The translations under genes were made by a program, and so were the position numbers. Below, piece by piece: positions 8,352-16,422 of a stretch of DNA of 64,000 nt. The first letter of the stretch is position 1; every line of letters begins with the position of its first letter. The DNA comes from a virus. The notes under the pieces are model-generated. The model did not search any database. It was not told where the DNA came from and saw nothing but the letters and a program-made list of their open reading frames with translations. The stretch lies in IMG/VR virus record IMGVR_UViG_3300048694_001042, positions 1 through 64,000 of that record; one strand, 5' to 3'.

Positions 8352-8368
8352 TATTTACACATTAAATA
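8352..8368. promoter_or_regulatory. Back-to-back late-type promoter boxes
   Basis: TGTAAATA reads on the minus strand (8359-8352) 7 nt before the ATG at 8344, and ATTAAATA reads on the plus strand (8361-8368) 6 nt before the ATG at 8375. Both resemble T4 late boxes, and both would place the transcript start at the start codon. Confidence 0.5.
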
Positions 8369-8374
8369 TCATTG

Positions 8375-9226
8375 ATGAAAATTGCTTACTTTCCCGCCGC
8401 TGTTGCTCGTAACGGGCATTCTGTGCTAGACGCTGTGTTAGACAGTGCTCGAATCGGCGGCATGACCTTGTGCGAAAACAGCCTGGACGCTGATGCGGCA
8501 GTGATTTGGTCAGTGCTTTGGAATGGACGCATGGCACCAAATCGAGCGGTATACGAACACTATAGAAAACAAAACAAACCAGTTATTGTGCTGGATGTTG
8601 GCGCATTACGCAGAGAAGTCACATGGAAACTGGCGGTAAACCATATCACTGCACAAGGTTACTACGGTCACCAGATCAATCTAGATGAAGACAGGCCCAA
8701 AAAGCTAGGTATTACCTTGGAAGGTGCCATTGGCACAGACCCTAGCATACTGATTGCTTGCCAACACCGTGCCAGTTTGGCAGTAGAAGGCTTGGAAAGC
8801 CTAGAGAGTTGGGTAGGTCAACAGGTGCAACAAATACGACTTCACTGTGATAGAAAAATCACAGTGAGACCACATCCTCGCAGTGCGTTAGATATATCAA
8901 AATTGCCGTCTGATATTACCATACAATCTCCCAGGCGAGTGCCCGATACATACGATGCGTTTAATCTAGAATTTAGATATCATGCTGTGGTCAACTACAA
9001 TTCTGGACCGGGCATACAAGCAGCCATAGCGGGTGTGCGTCCCGTGGTTGACTCAACCAGCCTAGCATACCCAGTGGCAGTGAGCTATGCTGACATTGAG
9101 CAACCGTATTACACTGACCGACATCAGTGGCTGACAGAAATATGTCACACCGAATACACCTTGGATGAACTGAGAAGGGGCACATGGATTCGAAGAATCG
9201 AACCAGCGTTGACTGTGCCTGCTTGA
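8375..9226 (+). CDS. Capsule-type glycosyltransferase-like protein (KpsS-like), copy 2
   Basis: A 283-residue paralogue of the gene at 6730. Shared landmarks are a basic RPHPRS motif in the middle and a NYNSGPGIQAAIAGVRPVVD motif near residue 210, comparable to the donor-binding end of capsule/Kdo transferases. The start is ATG 8375; no ribosome site is visible and a late-type box lies 6 nt upstream. The 3' end overlaps the next gene by 43 nt. Confidence 0.65.
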   Translation: MKIAYFPAAVARNGHSVLDAVLDSARIGGMTLCENSLDADAAVIWSVLWNGRMAPNRAVYEHYRKQNKPVIVLDVGALRREVTWKLAVNHITAQGYYGHQINLDEDRPKKLGITLEGAIGTDPSILIACQHRASLAVEGLESLESWVGQQVQQIRLHCDRKITVRPHPRSALDISKLPSDITIQSPRRVPDTYDAFNLEFRYHAVVNYNSGPGIQAAIAGVRPVVDSTSLAYPVAVSYADIEQPYYTDRHQWLTEICHTEYTLDELRRGTWIRRIEPALTVPA

Positions 9227-9918
9227 TTCACGGATCAGGCTACGACTGGATCTATGTAGATCATTTGTATAACATGTTGAATAGAACCTTGCAGAATCGT
9301 GTGAGGTTACATGTTTATACCGAAGCTGATAGGCCAGTGCCGTCGCACATGATCAAGCATGAATTGAAAGAATGGCCTGGCATATCGGGTCCTCGGCGCA
9401 GCTGGTGGTATAAATTACAGTTGTTTGATAGTGAACATCACTCAGGTGATTTGCTGTATTTTGATTTGGATACAGTGATTGTTCGCGACATAACTTGGAT
9501 CCCCGAACTCACAACAGAAAAACTCTGGACCATTAGAGATTTTAGAAACTTACAAAACCCAAATCACTGGGGAATGAATTCCAGTGTGATGTGGTGGAAC
9601 GTGTCTAAATTCAACTGGGTCTGGGAACAGTTCAAAAACAGCAACATTGCCACGGTCATATCCAAGCATCCGCACGGTGATCAACAGTACATTGGTAATG
9701 CAGTTGGGCACAATGCAATTAGATTTTTGGATGCCAATCGAGTGCAAAGCTGGCGCTGGCAAGCACATGATGGCGGCTTTGATTTTGTAAAGAGACAGGC
9801 AAAAACTCCGGGCACAGGAACATGCATCGACAATGACGTTGCAATATTGGTATTTCATGGTCAACCTAAACCTCACGAATTGCCAAATGATGTTGTAATA
9901 AAACAACACTGGAAATAA
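9184..9918 (+). CDS. Glycosyltransferase with DLD motif
   Basis: A 244-residue protein with an N-terminal (S)VDCACLIHGSGYDWIY stretch and a LLYFDLDTVIVRDI segment near residue 94, the DxD-type donor/metal motif of GT8-like enzymes. The GMNSSVMWWN stretch after it is typical of the family's acceptor-side loop. It is the last gene of the glycan cluster and is followed by a strong promoter. Donor and acceptor are unknown. Confidence 0.8.
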   Translation: MDSKNRTSVDCACLIHGSGYDWIYVDHLYNMLNRTLQNRVRLHVYTEADRPVPSHMIKHELKEWPGISGPRRSWWYKLQLFDSEHHSGDLLYFDLDTVIVRDITWIPELTTEKLWTIRDFRNLQNPNHWGMNSSVMWWNVSKFNWVWEQFKNSNIATVISKHPHGDQQYIGNAVGHNAIRFLDANRVQSWRWQAHDGGFDFVKRQAKTPGTGTCIDNDVAILVFHGQPKPHELPNDVVIKQHWK

Positions 9919-9920
9919 GG

Positions 9921-9949
9921 TTGACCAATAATTCCCATTTTGCTATAAT
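9921..9949 (+). promoter_or_regulatory. Cassette promoter A
   Basis: TTGACC (9921-9926), 17-nt spacer, TATAAT (9944-9949) with an extended TGC element. The spacer sequence is shared with six other promoters in this window. It is followed by a leader with AGGAG and the gene at 9980. Confidence 0.88.
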
Positions 9950-9979
9950 ATACACATAAACAGCAAACAGGAGCCACAA

Positions 9980-10201
9980 ATGGAACTCGCAATTGGTACC
10001 AAAATCCGTTACACCAGCGCCGCAGGTGTCCGTGTTGCAACTGTTAGCAACATCAAAGTTGCCCCTACTGCCAAGCCCGGCTTTCTGAACACCTGGTTGA
10101 CCCTGGACATTCCCGTCCAGCGTGGCGTAAAATTTAATACTAAAGTTAATATTCCTGCTGACAACGGTTCTTTGTCTGCATTCCGTGTTGAATTGGCTTG
10201 A
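9980..10201 (+). CDS. Small basic beta-rich protein
   Basis: A 73-residue protein with a clear CAGGAG ribosome site. The N-terminus (IGTKIRYTSAAGVRVATVSNI) suggests a small SH3/KOW-like barrel, similar in pattern to the C-terminal part of the protein at 39851, which is driven by the same promoter type. Its TGA stop lies inside the -35 box of the next promoter. Function unknown; likely an early host-takeover gene. Confidence 0.8.
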   Translation: MELAIGTKIRYTSAAGVRVATVSNIKVAPTAKPGFLNTWLTLDIPVQRGVKFNTKVNIPADNGSLSAFRVELA

Positions 10202-10226
10202 CCAATAATTCCCAATTTGCTATAAT
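10198..10226 (+). promoter_or_regulatory. Cassette promoter B
   Basis: TTGACC (10198-10203), 17-nt spacer, TATAAT (10221-10226), extended TGC. The -35 box overlaps the stop codon of the preceding gene. The leader after it is nearly identical to that of promoter A. Confidence 0.88.
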
Positions 10227-10256
10227 ATACACATAAACAGCAAACAGGAGCCCCAA

Positions 10257-10403
10257 ATGCAAGTACGTGAATTGATAGAGTTATTGTCGCAATTTGACCC
10301 TGAATCCCAGGTATTGTCATCGCAAGCCGGTGGAGAATACGAGTCTGACTTGTCCTTACTGGAAGTAGAAGTCTGCGATGGGGTTGTTTGGTTGCGTGAC
10401 TAA
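10257..10403 (+). CDS. 48-residue early-type protein
   Basis: A small gene with a CAGGAG site 6 nt before the ATG, its own strong promoter and a stop just before the next promoter. The product starts MQVRELIELL, followed by a DPESQVL turn, and ends in acidic/hydrophobic alternation (EVEVCDGVVWLRD). The N-terminal pattern resembles small phage helix-turn proteins. No function assigned. Confidence 0.75.
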   Translation: MQVRELIELLSQFDPESQVLSSQAGGEYESDLSLLEVEVCDGVVWLRD

Positions 10404-10406
10404 CGG

Positions 10407-10435
10407 TTGACCAATAAATCCCAAACTGCTATAAT
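10407..10435 (+). promoter_or_regulatory. Cassette promoter C
   Basis: TTGACC (10407-10412), 17-nt spacer, TATAAT (10430-10435), extended TGC. It drives the AAA+ ATPase gene at 10467 through a leader with CAGGAG. Confidence 0.88.
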
Positions 10436-10466
10436 ACAATTTTAACGCACAAAACAGGAGCCAACC

Positions 10467-11489
10467 ATGAGTGCAATTCGTGTTGTAAACGGAACATACC
10501 GTAACAAACCCGTCCGTAATCAAGAATTTGTTCTTGTTAACGGTTTCCAGACCGGCGCCAAAGGCAACTATGTTACCGTTAAAAACAACGGTGCCTTTCC
10601 TAACTGCCCCGATACGATTCGTATCAGCGTTGACAACATCGCCGACATCGAGTATACTAACGGTATGACACAAGACAACACCGTACAGTTCGAAAAGCCC
10701 GCAACTCCTGCAGAAACCGACGAGCAAGCCATTGAGCGTATTCGTGAGCGTTTTGACATCCTGCATGAAATGACCAAGGCCAGCGTAACTGGCGACATTC
10801 GTGCTATGATTGTGTCGGGCCCTCCTGGTGTTGGCAAAAGCTTTGGCGTGGAGCAAGAAATTGAAAAAGCTACTATGTTTGACAAGTTGGCTGGCAAGCG
10901 CCTCCGTGCTGAAGTTGTCAAGGGCTCAGCTACCCCAATCGGCTTATATCAAACGCTGTACAAATATAGCGACTCAAATTGTGTCGTGGTATTCGATGAC
11001 TGCGATTCAATTCTGTTGGACGATGTCTCCCTTAACTTACTCAAAGGCGCCCTCGACTCGGGTAAAAAGCGAACCATCAGCTGGTTGTCAGAGTCGTCCG
11101 CCCTGCGCCGTGAAGGCATTCCTGATCGCTTCGAGTTCAAAGGTTCAGTTATCTTCATTACCAACTTGAAGTTTGACAAAATGAAGAGCCAAAAGCTCCG
11201 TGATCACTTGGATGCACTGCAAAGTCGTTGTCACTATCTGGACCTGACGCTTGACACCATGCGTGACAAACTGTTGCGGATCAAGCAGATTGCCAAGGAC
11301 GGCGAGCTGTTCAAGGACTACGAGTTTGAAGAGGCTGTGCAAGATGACATCATTGACTTCATGCACACCAACAAGGATCGCTTGCGTGAAGTGAGCTTGC
11401 GTATGGCTCTGAAGATCGCTGACCTGCGTAAACTGAGTGCGCTGAATTGGAAGCGACTGGCTGAGACCACTTGCATGAAGGCAGCTTAA
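10467..11489 (+). CDS. AAA+ ATPase
   Basis: A 340-residue protein. The first 80 residues form a beta-rich domain; a AAA+ module follows with Walker A GPPGVGKS at about 117-124, Walker B VVVFDDCDS near 174, and a sensor-1 ITNLKF stretch near 233. It resembles the stand-alone AAA ATPases found in many T4-like phages of aquatic bacteria, whose role is not settled. It is the largest gene under a promoter of the repeated cassette type, so early expression is likely. Confidence 0.85.
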   Translation: MSAIRVVNGTYRNKPVRNQEFVLVNGFQTGAKGNYVTVKNNGAFPNCPDTIRISVDNIADIEYTNGMTQDNTVQFEKPATPAETDEQAIERIRERFDILHEMTKASVTGDIRAMIVSGPPGVGKSFGVEQEIEKATMFDKLAGKRLRAEVVKGSATPIGLYQTLYKYSDSNCVVVFDDCDSILLDDVSLNLLKGALDSGKKRTISWLSESSALRREGIPDRFEFKGSVIFITNLKFDKMKSQKLRDHLDALQSRCHYLDLTLDTMRDKLLRIKQIAKDGELFKDYEFEEAVQDDIIDFMHTNKDRLREVSLRMALKIADLRKLSALNWKRLAETTCMKAA

Positions 11490-11490
11490 T

Positions 11491-11733
11491 ATGGACGGAC
11501 GAGTTATGCACCTCAGTAATATGTGGCGCGAACGTCCGGCTGCTTGGCAAAAGTTCTATGAAGGTGAAAAGTTAGCTCGATATCTGAGCAAGATGTATTA
11601 CACCCTGAACGTCAAGGCAGTCAATCGCAAACTTAAAAAATATGATGCTGTTTATGAGTATGATCGATCAGAAGCCCGTGTTATATTTGCCAAGGAAAGT
11701 GGCTACTTTTGGTTCATGCTAAAGTGGAGTTAA
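11491..11733 (+). CDS. Small hypothetical protein
   Basis: An 80-residue basic protein rich in Arg, Tyr and Trp, starting 1 nt after the ATPase stop. It is probably cotranscribed with the ATPase. No family recognised. Confidence 0.6.
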   Translation: MDGRVMHLSNMWRERPAAWQKFYEGEKLARYLSKMYYTLNVKAVNRKLKKYDAVYEYDRSEARVIFAKESGYFWFMLKWS

Positions 11734-11745
11734 AGAAAGTGATAT

Positions 11746-11976
11746 ATGAGTGATCAAGAGTTTGACGACGAACCAGGCACCTGGAACTTTGTTGCATATA
11801 AAATGGACTACGAAGGCCTTGACTATTGTTTTCGTTGTTATGCAGATTTTGAAGAAATGGAAGATCCAGAGTTTCACCGACTACGCCAAGAATACGTAGC
11901 CGCCGCAGACGCTCTCGAATCATATATCAAAGCAAAGGTAGATCCAAAGTATTTAGAAGCATTAGGTATCGATTAA
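11746..11976 (+). CDS. Small acidic hypothetical protein
   Basis: A 76-residue acidic protein with a weak AAAGTGA ribosome site. The C-terminal half is predicted helical. A run of eight C residues directly follows its stop. No function recognised. Confidence 0.6.
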   Translation: MSDQEFDDEPGTWNFVAYKMDYEGLDYCFRCYADFEEMEDPEFHRLRQEYVAAADALESYIKAKVDPKYLEALGID

Positions 11977-12035
11977 CCCCCCCCGCCGTGTGCGTAAGGG
12001 CAATGCCAATAAGTCCCTTTCGATAAGGATACAAA

Positions 12036-12188
12036 ATGATTCTTCTTAATATTCTTATTACTGTTTGGGCTTGGAAGGTAGCCAACGATGCGTTCGAGAT
12101 AGAAAGAAACACAGCCGGTTGGGTGTGTGTTGCAGTAAGTGCAATGAATGGTGCAGTGGTTTTATATCGTTTGACAAGTGGAGTTTGA
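12036..12188 (+). CDS. Small membrane protein, paralogue 1
   Basis: A 50-residue protein with an AAGGA ribosome site. It starts with a hydrophobic segment (MILLNILITVWAW), has a short polar turn (EIERNTAGW), and then a second hydrophobic segment. It shares this layout and the pattern A..E.n.aGW..v..SA.N.A with the product at 12303, so the two are probably diverged duplicates. Function unknown; inner-membrane location expected. Confidence 0.65.
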   Translation: MILLNILITVWAWKVANDAFEIERNTAGWVCVAVSAMNGAVVLYRLTSGV

Positions 12189-12189
12189 T

Positions 12190-12300
12190 ATGTACGAAGT
12201 ATGGGATGGTGATTTGTTTTTGTTCGCTGTGGACACTGAGTTCGAAGCCCATGAGGCCATTGAAGAAGGGTTTACAGTAAAAGAAAAGACCATTGTGTAA
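12190..12300 (+). CDS. 36-residue acidic protein
   Basis: A very small gene that starts 1 nt after the upstream stop and ends 2 nt before the next start. The product is acidic (MYEVWDGDLFLFAVDTEFEA...). It sits between the two paralogous membrane genes, and this tight packing is the main evidence that it is translated. Confidence 0.5.
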   Translation: MYEVWDGDLFLFAVDTEFEAHEAIEEGFTVKEKTIV

Positions 12301-12302
12301 AA

Positions 12303-12455
12303 ATGGACGTCTGGAGCTGGCTCAATTTATTTTTTGTATTTTTCAGCGCATGGTGTGCTAGGATTTGTTTCGAAAATAACGATCGAGCCGGTGGATGGTT
12401 TAATGTTTTTGCCAGTGCCGCAAATGCGGCGTCGGCCTTGGTAAGTATTTTTTAA
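12303..12455 (+). CDS. Small membrane protein, paralogue 2
   Basis: A 50-residue protein with hydrophobic N- and C-terminal segments flanking an ENNDRAGGW turn, matching the layout of the product at 12036. Two tandem terminators follow, so it closes the early-type operon. Function unknown. Confidence 0.6.
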   Translation: MDVWSWLNLFFVFFSAWCARICFENNDRAGGWFNVFASAANAASALVSIF

Positions 12456-12460
12456 GATTC

Positions 12461-12496
12461 TCCTAGGCAAATCGGTTGGCTCCGGCCTAGGATTTT
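12461..12496 (+). terminator. First of two tandem terminators
   Basis: TCCTAGGC (12461-12468) pairs perfectly with GCCTAGGA (12485-12492) and is followed by TTTT. Confidence 0.7.
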
Positions 12497-12497
12497 A

Positions 12498-12529
12498 ACA
12501 GGTGCCCGTAAAACGGCACCTGTTTTTTT
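12498..12529 (+). terminator. Second tandem terminator
   Basis: ACAGGTGCC (12498-12506) pairs perfectly with GGCACCTGT (12515-12523), followed by seven T residues that also supply the first two bases of the next -35 box. Confidence 0.92.
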
Positions 12530-12556
12530 GACATTTTGTTGTGGTAAGTATATACT
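12528..12556 (+). promoter_or_regulatory. uvsW promoter, leaderless
   Basis: TTGACA (12528-12533), 17-nt spacer, TATACT (12551-12556). The uvsW ATG begins 6 nt after the -10 box, where transcription should start, and no ribosome site precedes it. Confidence 0.85.
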
Positions 12557-12562
12557 ACTACA

Positions 12563-14032
12563 ATGAAAACATGCACAATCGTGATCCGCGATGAAGTCAA
12601 CATCAAGCTGGAAGGCTTGGATCTAGACGTAAGAAAAACTCTAACAAACACATTCAAATATGATGTGCCCTATGCGAGGTATCTTCCAGCAGTGAGGTTG
12701 GGACGGTGGGACGGCAAGGTCAGCTACTTTCAAATGGGCGGTAGCACCTACACTAACTTGCTACCAGACATTATTCCCATACTTGAACGCTACAACTATA
12801 ATATAGAACTAGACGACCAACGTGACTATTCTGTCAGCTTTGACTTTGATCGAGTAGAAGAAAATCGCTGGGCATACAAGACCTGGCCCAAAGGCCACCC
12901 TGCGGCAGGTGAGCCTATCATGTTGCGTGACTACCAAGTGGAAGTTATCAATAGGTTTTTAGAAAACCCGCAAAGCATTCAAGAAGTTGCAACAGGTGCA
13001 GGTAAGACAATTACTACAGCAACACTCAGTGCCGCAGTTGAGCCGTACGGTCGGTCAATTGTTATTGTGCCCAACAAGAGCCTGGTAACACAAACAGAAA
13101 AAGACTATGTTAACTTGGGCCTGGACGTTGGCGTTTATTTTGGTGACCGCAAAGAGCACGGACACCAGCATACTATCTGCACATGGCAGAGCCTCAACGT
13201 ATTGCTAAAAAACACAAAATCTGGCACTGCTGACATTACCATTGCGGACTTCATTGAGGATGTTGTATGCGTGATGGTCGACGAAGTACACATGGCCAAA
13301 GCAGATGCGTTAAAAACATTACTCACAGGAGTGATGAGCCGTATACCAATACGTTGGGGGCTGACAGGAACTATTCCCAAAGAGAAGTTCGAAAGCCAAA
13401 GCCTGCTGGTCAGCTTGGGTCCTGTAATAGGCAAACTTACAGCCAACGAACTGCAACAACAGGGTGTGTTGGCACAATGTCACGTTAACATTGTGCAACT
13501 GCAAGATCACGTGGAGTATCCAGACTACCAAAAAGAACTAAAATACTTGCTGGAAGAGTCTGGCAGGCTCGATGCTATGTCAGCCTTGATTCAACAGGTA
13601 AACGAAACAGGCAATACCTTGGTGTTGGTAGATCGAACCGAGTGCGGCCGCCAGTTGGTCGAGCGCCTGGGCGAACGTGCAGTATTTGTATCAGGTGCAA
13701 CTAAATCCAAAGATAGGCAGGAAGAATATGATCAAGTGGCTGAAGCAACGGACAAAATTATTGTGGCCACTTACGGTGTGGCTGCGGTTGGAATTAATAT
13801 TCCTAGAATCTTTAACTTGGTGCTTATTGAGCCTGGTAAGAGCTTTGTCCGTGTTATCCAATCAATTGGTCGTGGCATCCGCAAAGCTGAAGACAAGGAT
13901 CATGTTCAGATCTGGGACGTTACGAGTACGTGCAAGTTTGCGAAGCGGCACTTGACCAAACGCAAAGCTTACTATCGAGAAGCCAATTATCCATTTACCC
14001 AAGAAAAACTTGAGTGGATGAAAGTCAAATAA
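12563..14032 (+). CDS. uvsW: UvsW-like DNA helicase
   Basis: A 489-residue superfamily 2 helicase (T4 UvsW is 502) that branch-migrates recombination intermediates and unwinds R-loops, shifting replication from origin to recombination mode. Walker A ATGAGKT is at about 143-149, the DEVH box at about 240, the LTGT motif III near 270, and motif VI QSIGRGIR near 433. The N-terminal 110 residues correspond to the UvsW substrate-binding domain. The ATG coincides with the predicted transcript start. Confidence 0.93.
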   Translation: MKTCTIVIRDEVNIKLEGLDLDVRKTLTNTFKYDVPYARYLPAVRLGRWDGKVSYFQMGGSTYTNLLPDIIPILERYNYNIELDDQRDYSVSFDFDRVEENRWAYKTWPKGHPAAGEPIMLRDYQVEVINRFLENPQSIQEVATGAGKTITTATLSAAVEPYGRSIVIVPNKSLVTQTEKDYVNLGLDVGVYFGDRKEHGHQHTICTWQSLNVLLKNTKSGTADITIADFIEDVVCVMVDEVHMAKADALKTLLTGVMSRIPIRWGLTGTIPKEKFESQSLLVSLGPVIGKLTANELQQQGVLAQCHVNIVQLQDHVEYPDYQKELKYLLEESGRLDAMSALIQQVNETGNTLVLVDRTECGRQLVERLGERAVFVSGATKSKDRQEEYDQVAEATDKIIVATYGVAAVGINIPRIFNLVLIEPGKSFVRVIQSIGRGIRKAEDKDHVQIWDVTSTCKFAKRHLTKRKAYYREANYPFTQEKLEWMKVK

Positions 14033-14033
14033 G

Positions 14034-14060
14034 TTGACTTTTCAGTCAACTTCCTATAAC
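14034..14060 (+). promoter_or_regulatory. Promoter of the gene at 14069, near leaderless
   Basis: TTGACT (14034-14039) and TATAAC (14055-14060) with a short 15-nt spacer; the ATG lies 8 nt after the -10 box. AGTTGACTTTTCAGTCAACT (14032-14051) is also an inverted repeat that could act as an operator or a weak hairpin after uvsW. Confidence 0.55.
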
Positions 14061-14068
14061 ATACAACT

Positions 14069-14569
14069 ATGCGAATTTTAACTCTCGACAACGCTCATTA
14101 CGACCTTGACCACTTGCCAGATGAAATAGATGACATGAGGTTTGCCATACTGGACAACTCCAACCCTGTTGAACCCGACTATCATTTTATTCCACTGATA
14201 TTTTTGGAAAGTTTCAATGCTCCTGCACTGGTGTTGCGTATAGGAACACAAACCATACGCATGCCCATGGACTGGCAAGTGCTAATTGGAGAGCCCGATG
14301 TGGGCGATCTCGAAGTGCTGCCACTGACATCAATCAATGATCGTGGATTCAAAGTGTTTCAGTTTAACCCATTGACCAGTTTCCGTCCCAGCTTTTTGGA
14401 CATTGAAATCCTAGATGTGTATCATGAAGTTTCGTGGTATGCACCCAAACTCAAGAATGGACAAATGCTTGCAGTTCCTATTACTGAAGGTGATGATCCG
14501 GACTGTGTGTACTTTGTCAAGGACATCAGCCGCAACTGCGAAATCGTCAACTACAACCTTGCTTGGTAA
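14069..14569 (+). CDS. Conserved-looking phage protein of unknown function
   Basis: A 166-residue beta-rich acidic protein (MRILTLDNAHYDLDHLPDE...) with a central IGTQTIRMPMDWQVLIG strand pair. Its place right after uvsW and the phage-like start suggest a T4-family accessory gene. It has no ribosome site and its own promoter. No function recognised. Confidence 0.75.
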   Translation: MRILTLDNAHYDLDHLPDEIDDMRFAILDNSNPVEPDYHFIPLIFLESFNAPALVLRIGTQTIRMPMDWQVLIGEPDVGDLEVLPLTSINDRGFKVFQFNPLTSFRPSFLDIEILDVYHEVSWYAPKLKNGQMLAVPITEGDDPDCVYFVKDISRNCEIVNYNLAW

Positions 14570-14570
14570 T

Positions 14571-14720
14571 ATGGCACAGTATACAGAACCCGAAGTTTTT
14601 GAAATTATCAATAGATTGGCAAGAATCTATTTAGAAAGTTATCCTAGTGATCGGGAAGGCCTTGAACGCTTTTTGCGTTGGGCATATTTACAGTACGGAT
14701 ATACCTATGGGAACCCTTAA
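14571..14720 (+). CDS. 49-residue helical protein
   Basis: A small protein (MAQYTEPEVFEIINRLARIY...) starting 1 nt after the upstream stop and overlapping the next gene by 14 nt. It looks like two amphipathic helices. No function recognised. Confidence 0.6.
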   Translation: MAQYTEPEVFEIINRLARIYLESYPSDREGLERFLRWAYLQYGYTYGNP

Positions 14721-14949
14721 CCCTGGCACTACTTACATTTATGAAAGTGTAGCCGGAACAATATTTGCTCGTGAGTTTGGTAAAACAGAACGAAAGGTAG
14801 TGGGGTATACAACGGATGTTAGTTCTGAATTTGCCATGTACAAGAGTGAAATAAACCAAGTGTTGAAGATGTGCGAGTCGGATCTGGTCATGCGAGAGTT
14901 GCTGGATCAACTGTTTGTAATGTATAATCTAAAGAAAACACATGAGTGA
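14707..14949 (+). CDS. 80-residue phage-type protein
   Basis: The start at ATG 14707 gives MGTLNPGTTYIYE, a beginning I associate with small conserved proteins of marine T4-like phages. The middle contains a hydrophilic strand pair (IFAREFGKTERKVVGY) and the C-terminal half is helical. Overlaps both neighbours. Function unknown. Confidence 0.65.
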   Translation: MGTLNPGTTYIYESVAGTIFAREFGKTERKVVGYTTDVSSEFAMYKSEINQVLKMCESDLVMRELLDQLFVMYNLKKTHE

Positions 14950-15382
14950 CAAACTAAACATTGCCAACGAGATGAGAATGTTTGATCGCAAGGTCAGAAC
15001 ATTCTACGAAGAACTCACAGACGAAGAACGTAAAAAGTTCTCCACGTACTTGATGATACGTTGGGGTTCGGCTGTGGAAGGCAGCAGAGACTTACAAGAG
15101 TTTTATCTTATTTCCACTAACGAACGACTCAACAAGCATTTCTTTGCCATGAGTCGACATCCTAAATTACAGTGGCTCATGGCCACCAGCGTGAGTCCAG
15201 ACATGGGTACACCCAGACACAATTGGATATCGCCAAAGAAAAAAGAAAAAACATCAGCAATTAGAAAACAGTTGGTGGAAATATATCCGCATCTCAAGGA
15301 TGACGAAATAGATTTACTGGCTTCGATCACAGACAAAAAAGAACTAGACAACTACTTGAAAGCACATGGAGACCGTGACTAA
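14942..15382 (+). CDS. Conserved-looking phage protein of unknown function
   Basis: A 146-residue, highly charged helical protein. The second half has PRHNWISPKKKEKTSAIRK then YPHLKDDEIDLLASITDKKEL, a pattern I associate with T4-like phages of marine bacteria. The basic patch could bind nucleic acid. It overlaps both neighbours (8 and 17 nt). Confidence 0.75.
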   Translation: MSDKLNIANEMRMFDRKVRTFYEELTDEERKKFSTYLMIRWGSAVEGSRDLQEFYLISTNERLNKHFFAMSRHPKLQWLMATSVSPDMGTPRHNWISPKKKEKTSAIRKQLVEIYPHLKDDEIDLLASITDKKELDNYLKAHGDRD

Positions 15383-16052
15383 ATTCAAATGTCAATATTG
15401 CCACAAAGAGTTTGTGCGTGAAAGCACTCTGGCTGTGCATGTGTGCGAACAAAAAAAGCGCAGACAAGACAAGAGCGAGCGCGGCGTAGAACTTGGATTC
15501 CAAGGTTATGTGAGATTTTACGAAATGTCACAAGGTTCAGCCAAGTTCAAAACCTATGACGATTTTTGTGAAAGTCCTTACTATAGAGCATTTGTCAAAT
15601 GGGGTCGTTACTGTGTTAGCACTCGGGTGATAAATCCCAAACAGTTTTTAGAATGGCTGCTCAAGCACAATAAAAAGTTGGACAATTGGTCCAGTGACAT
15701 TTTGTACACAGAATATCTCACATGGTATCTCACAGTGGAAAACGTTGCTGACGCACTGGCACGAGCAGTGGAGTATGGCATGGATTGGGCAGAAAAGAAT
15801 CAAGCCCGTGACTGTGATTGTTTGCGATATGGATCTACTCATGCCCTGTGCTATGCTATCACAGCAGGGCGCATAAGTCCCTGGGTGATTTACAACTGCG
15901 AGTCGGGGCAGGGATTTTTGCAAAACATCAGTTCTGAACAATTGGCAATGATTTGGCCATATATCAATTCTGATGTGTGGCAAAAAAGGTTTGCAGACTA
16001 CTCAGCAGATCAAGAGTATGCCAAGGAAATTTTAGCAAAGGCAGGATGGTAA
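15366..16052 (+). CDS. Zinc-finger phage protein
   Basis: A 228-residue protein with a C2H2/C2HC-like finger at residues 9-27 (CQYCHKEFVRESTLAVHVC), followed by a mostly helical domain with conserved aromatic residues (ELGFQGYVRFYE). This layout occurs in many aquatic T4-like phages without known function; a role in transcription or replication is plausible from the finger and from the neighbourhood. Confidence 0.8.
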   Translation: METVTKFKCQYCHKEFVRESTLAVHVCEQKKRRQDKSERGVELGFQGYVRFYEMSQGSAKFKTYDDFCESPYYRAFVKWGRYCVSTRVINPKQFLEWLLKHNKKLDNWSSDILYTEYLTWYLTVENVADALARAVEYGMDWAEKNQARDCDCLRYGSTHALCYAITAGRISPWVIYNCESGQGFLQNISSEQLAMIWPYINSDVWQKRFADYSADQEYAKEILAKAGW

Positions 16053-16053
16053 T

Positions 16054-16422
16054 ATGATCAAAAGTATAAATGGTGGCAGCGGCATTCAAATCACCAATGG
16101 CAGTCTGTCGTGGCCCAGTTTCTATAACAGTGCCAGTTCAAGTGGCAATACTCTAATAGGGCAAGTTCGCTATAATGGTTCAAGTCAGAACTTGGAAGTG
16201 TACGATGGCAACAATTGGTTGATGATATCAGGTTCTTACCCTATGATAGAATTGTCAGGCGAAGTCCAATCCATATTGGCCTGGGCCAGAATAAAAATGG
16301 CAGAAGAAGAACGAATCAAACAGCTGGCAGCCAAACATCCCGCAGTGGCTGACGCATTGAACGCTGTGGCCCGAGCCGAAGAACAAGTTCGAATTGCAGC
16401 AGCATTGGTAGACACAGCATGA
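16054..16422 (+). CDS. Small virion-associated-like protein
   Basis: A 122-residue protein. The first 60 residues are Gly/Ser/Asn-rich beta structure with a VRYNGSSQNLEVYDGNNWL motif, common in phage tail or fibre proteins. The C-terminal 50 residues form an Ala-rich helix. I infer a minor structural or fibre-associated role. Confidence 0.6.
   Translation: MIKSINGGSGIQITNGSLSWPSFYNSASSSGNTLIGQVRYNGSSQNLEVYDGNNWLMISGSYPMIELSGEVQSILAWARIKMAEEERIKQLAAKHPAVADALNAVARAEEQVRIAAALVDTA

Noticed and set aside
11977-11996. C-run (eight C) as a programmed slippage site
   Set aside because: It lies after the stop codon of the 76-residue gene and before the next gene, so no frame would be joined.
16062-16070. 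TATAAATG-like late box
   Set aside because: It is inside the coding sequence starting at 16054 and no gene start follows at the right distance.
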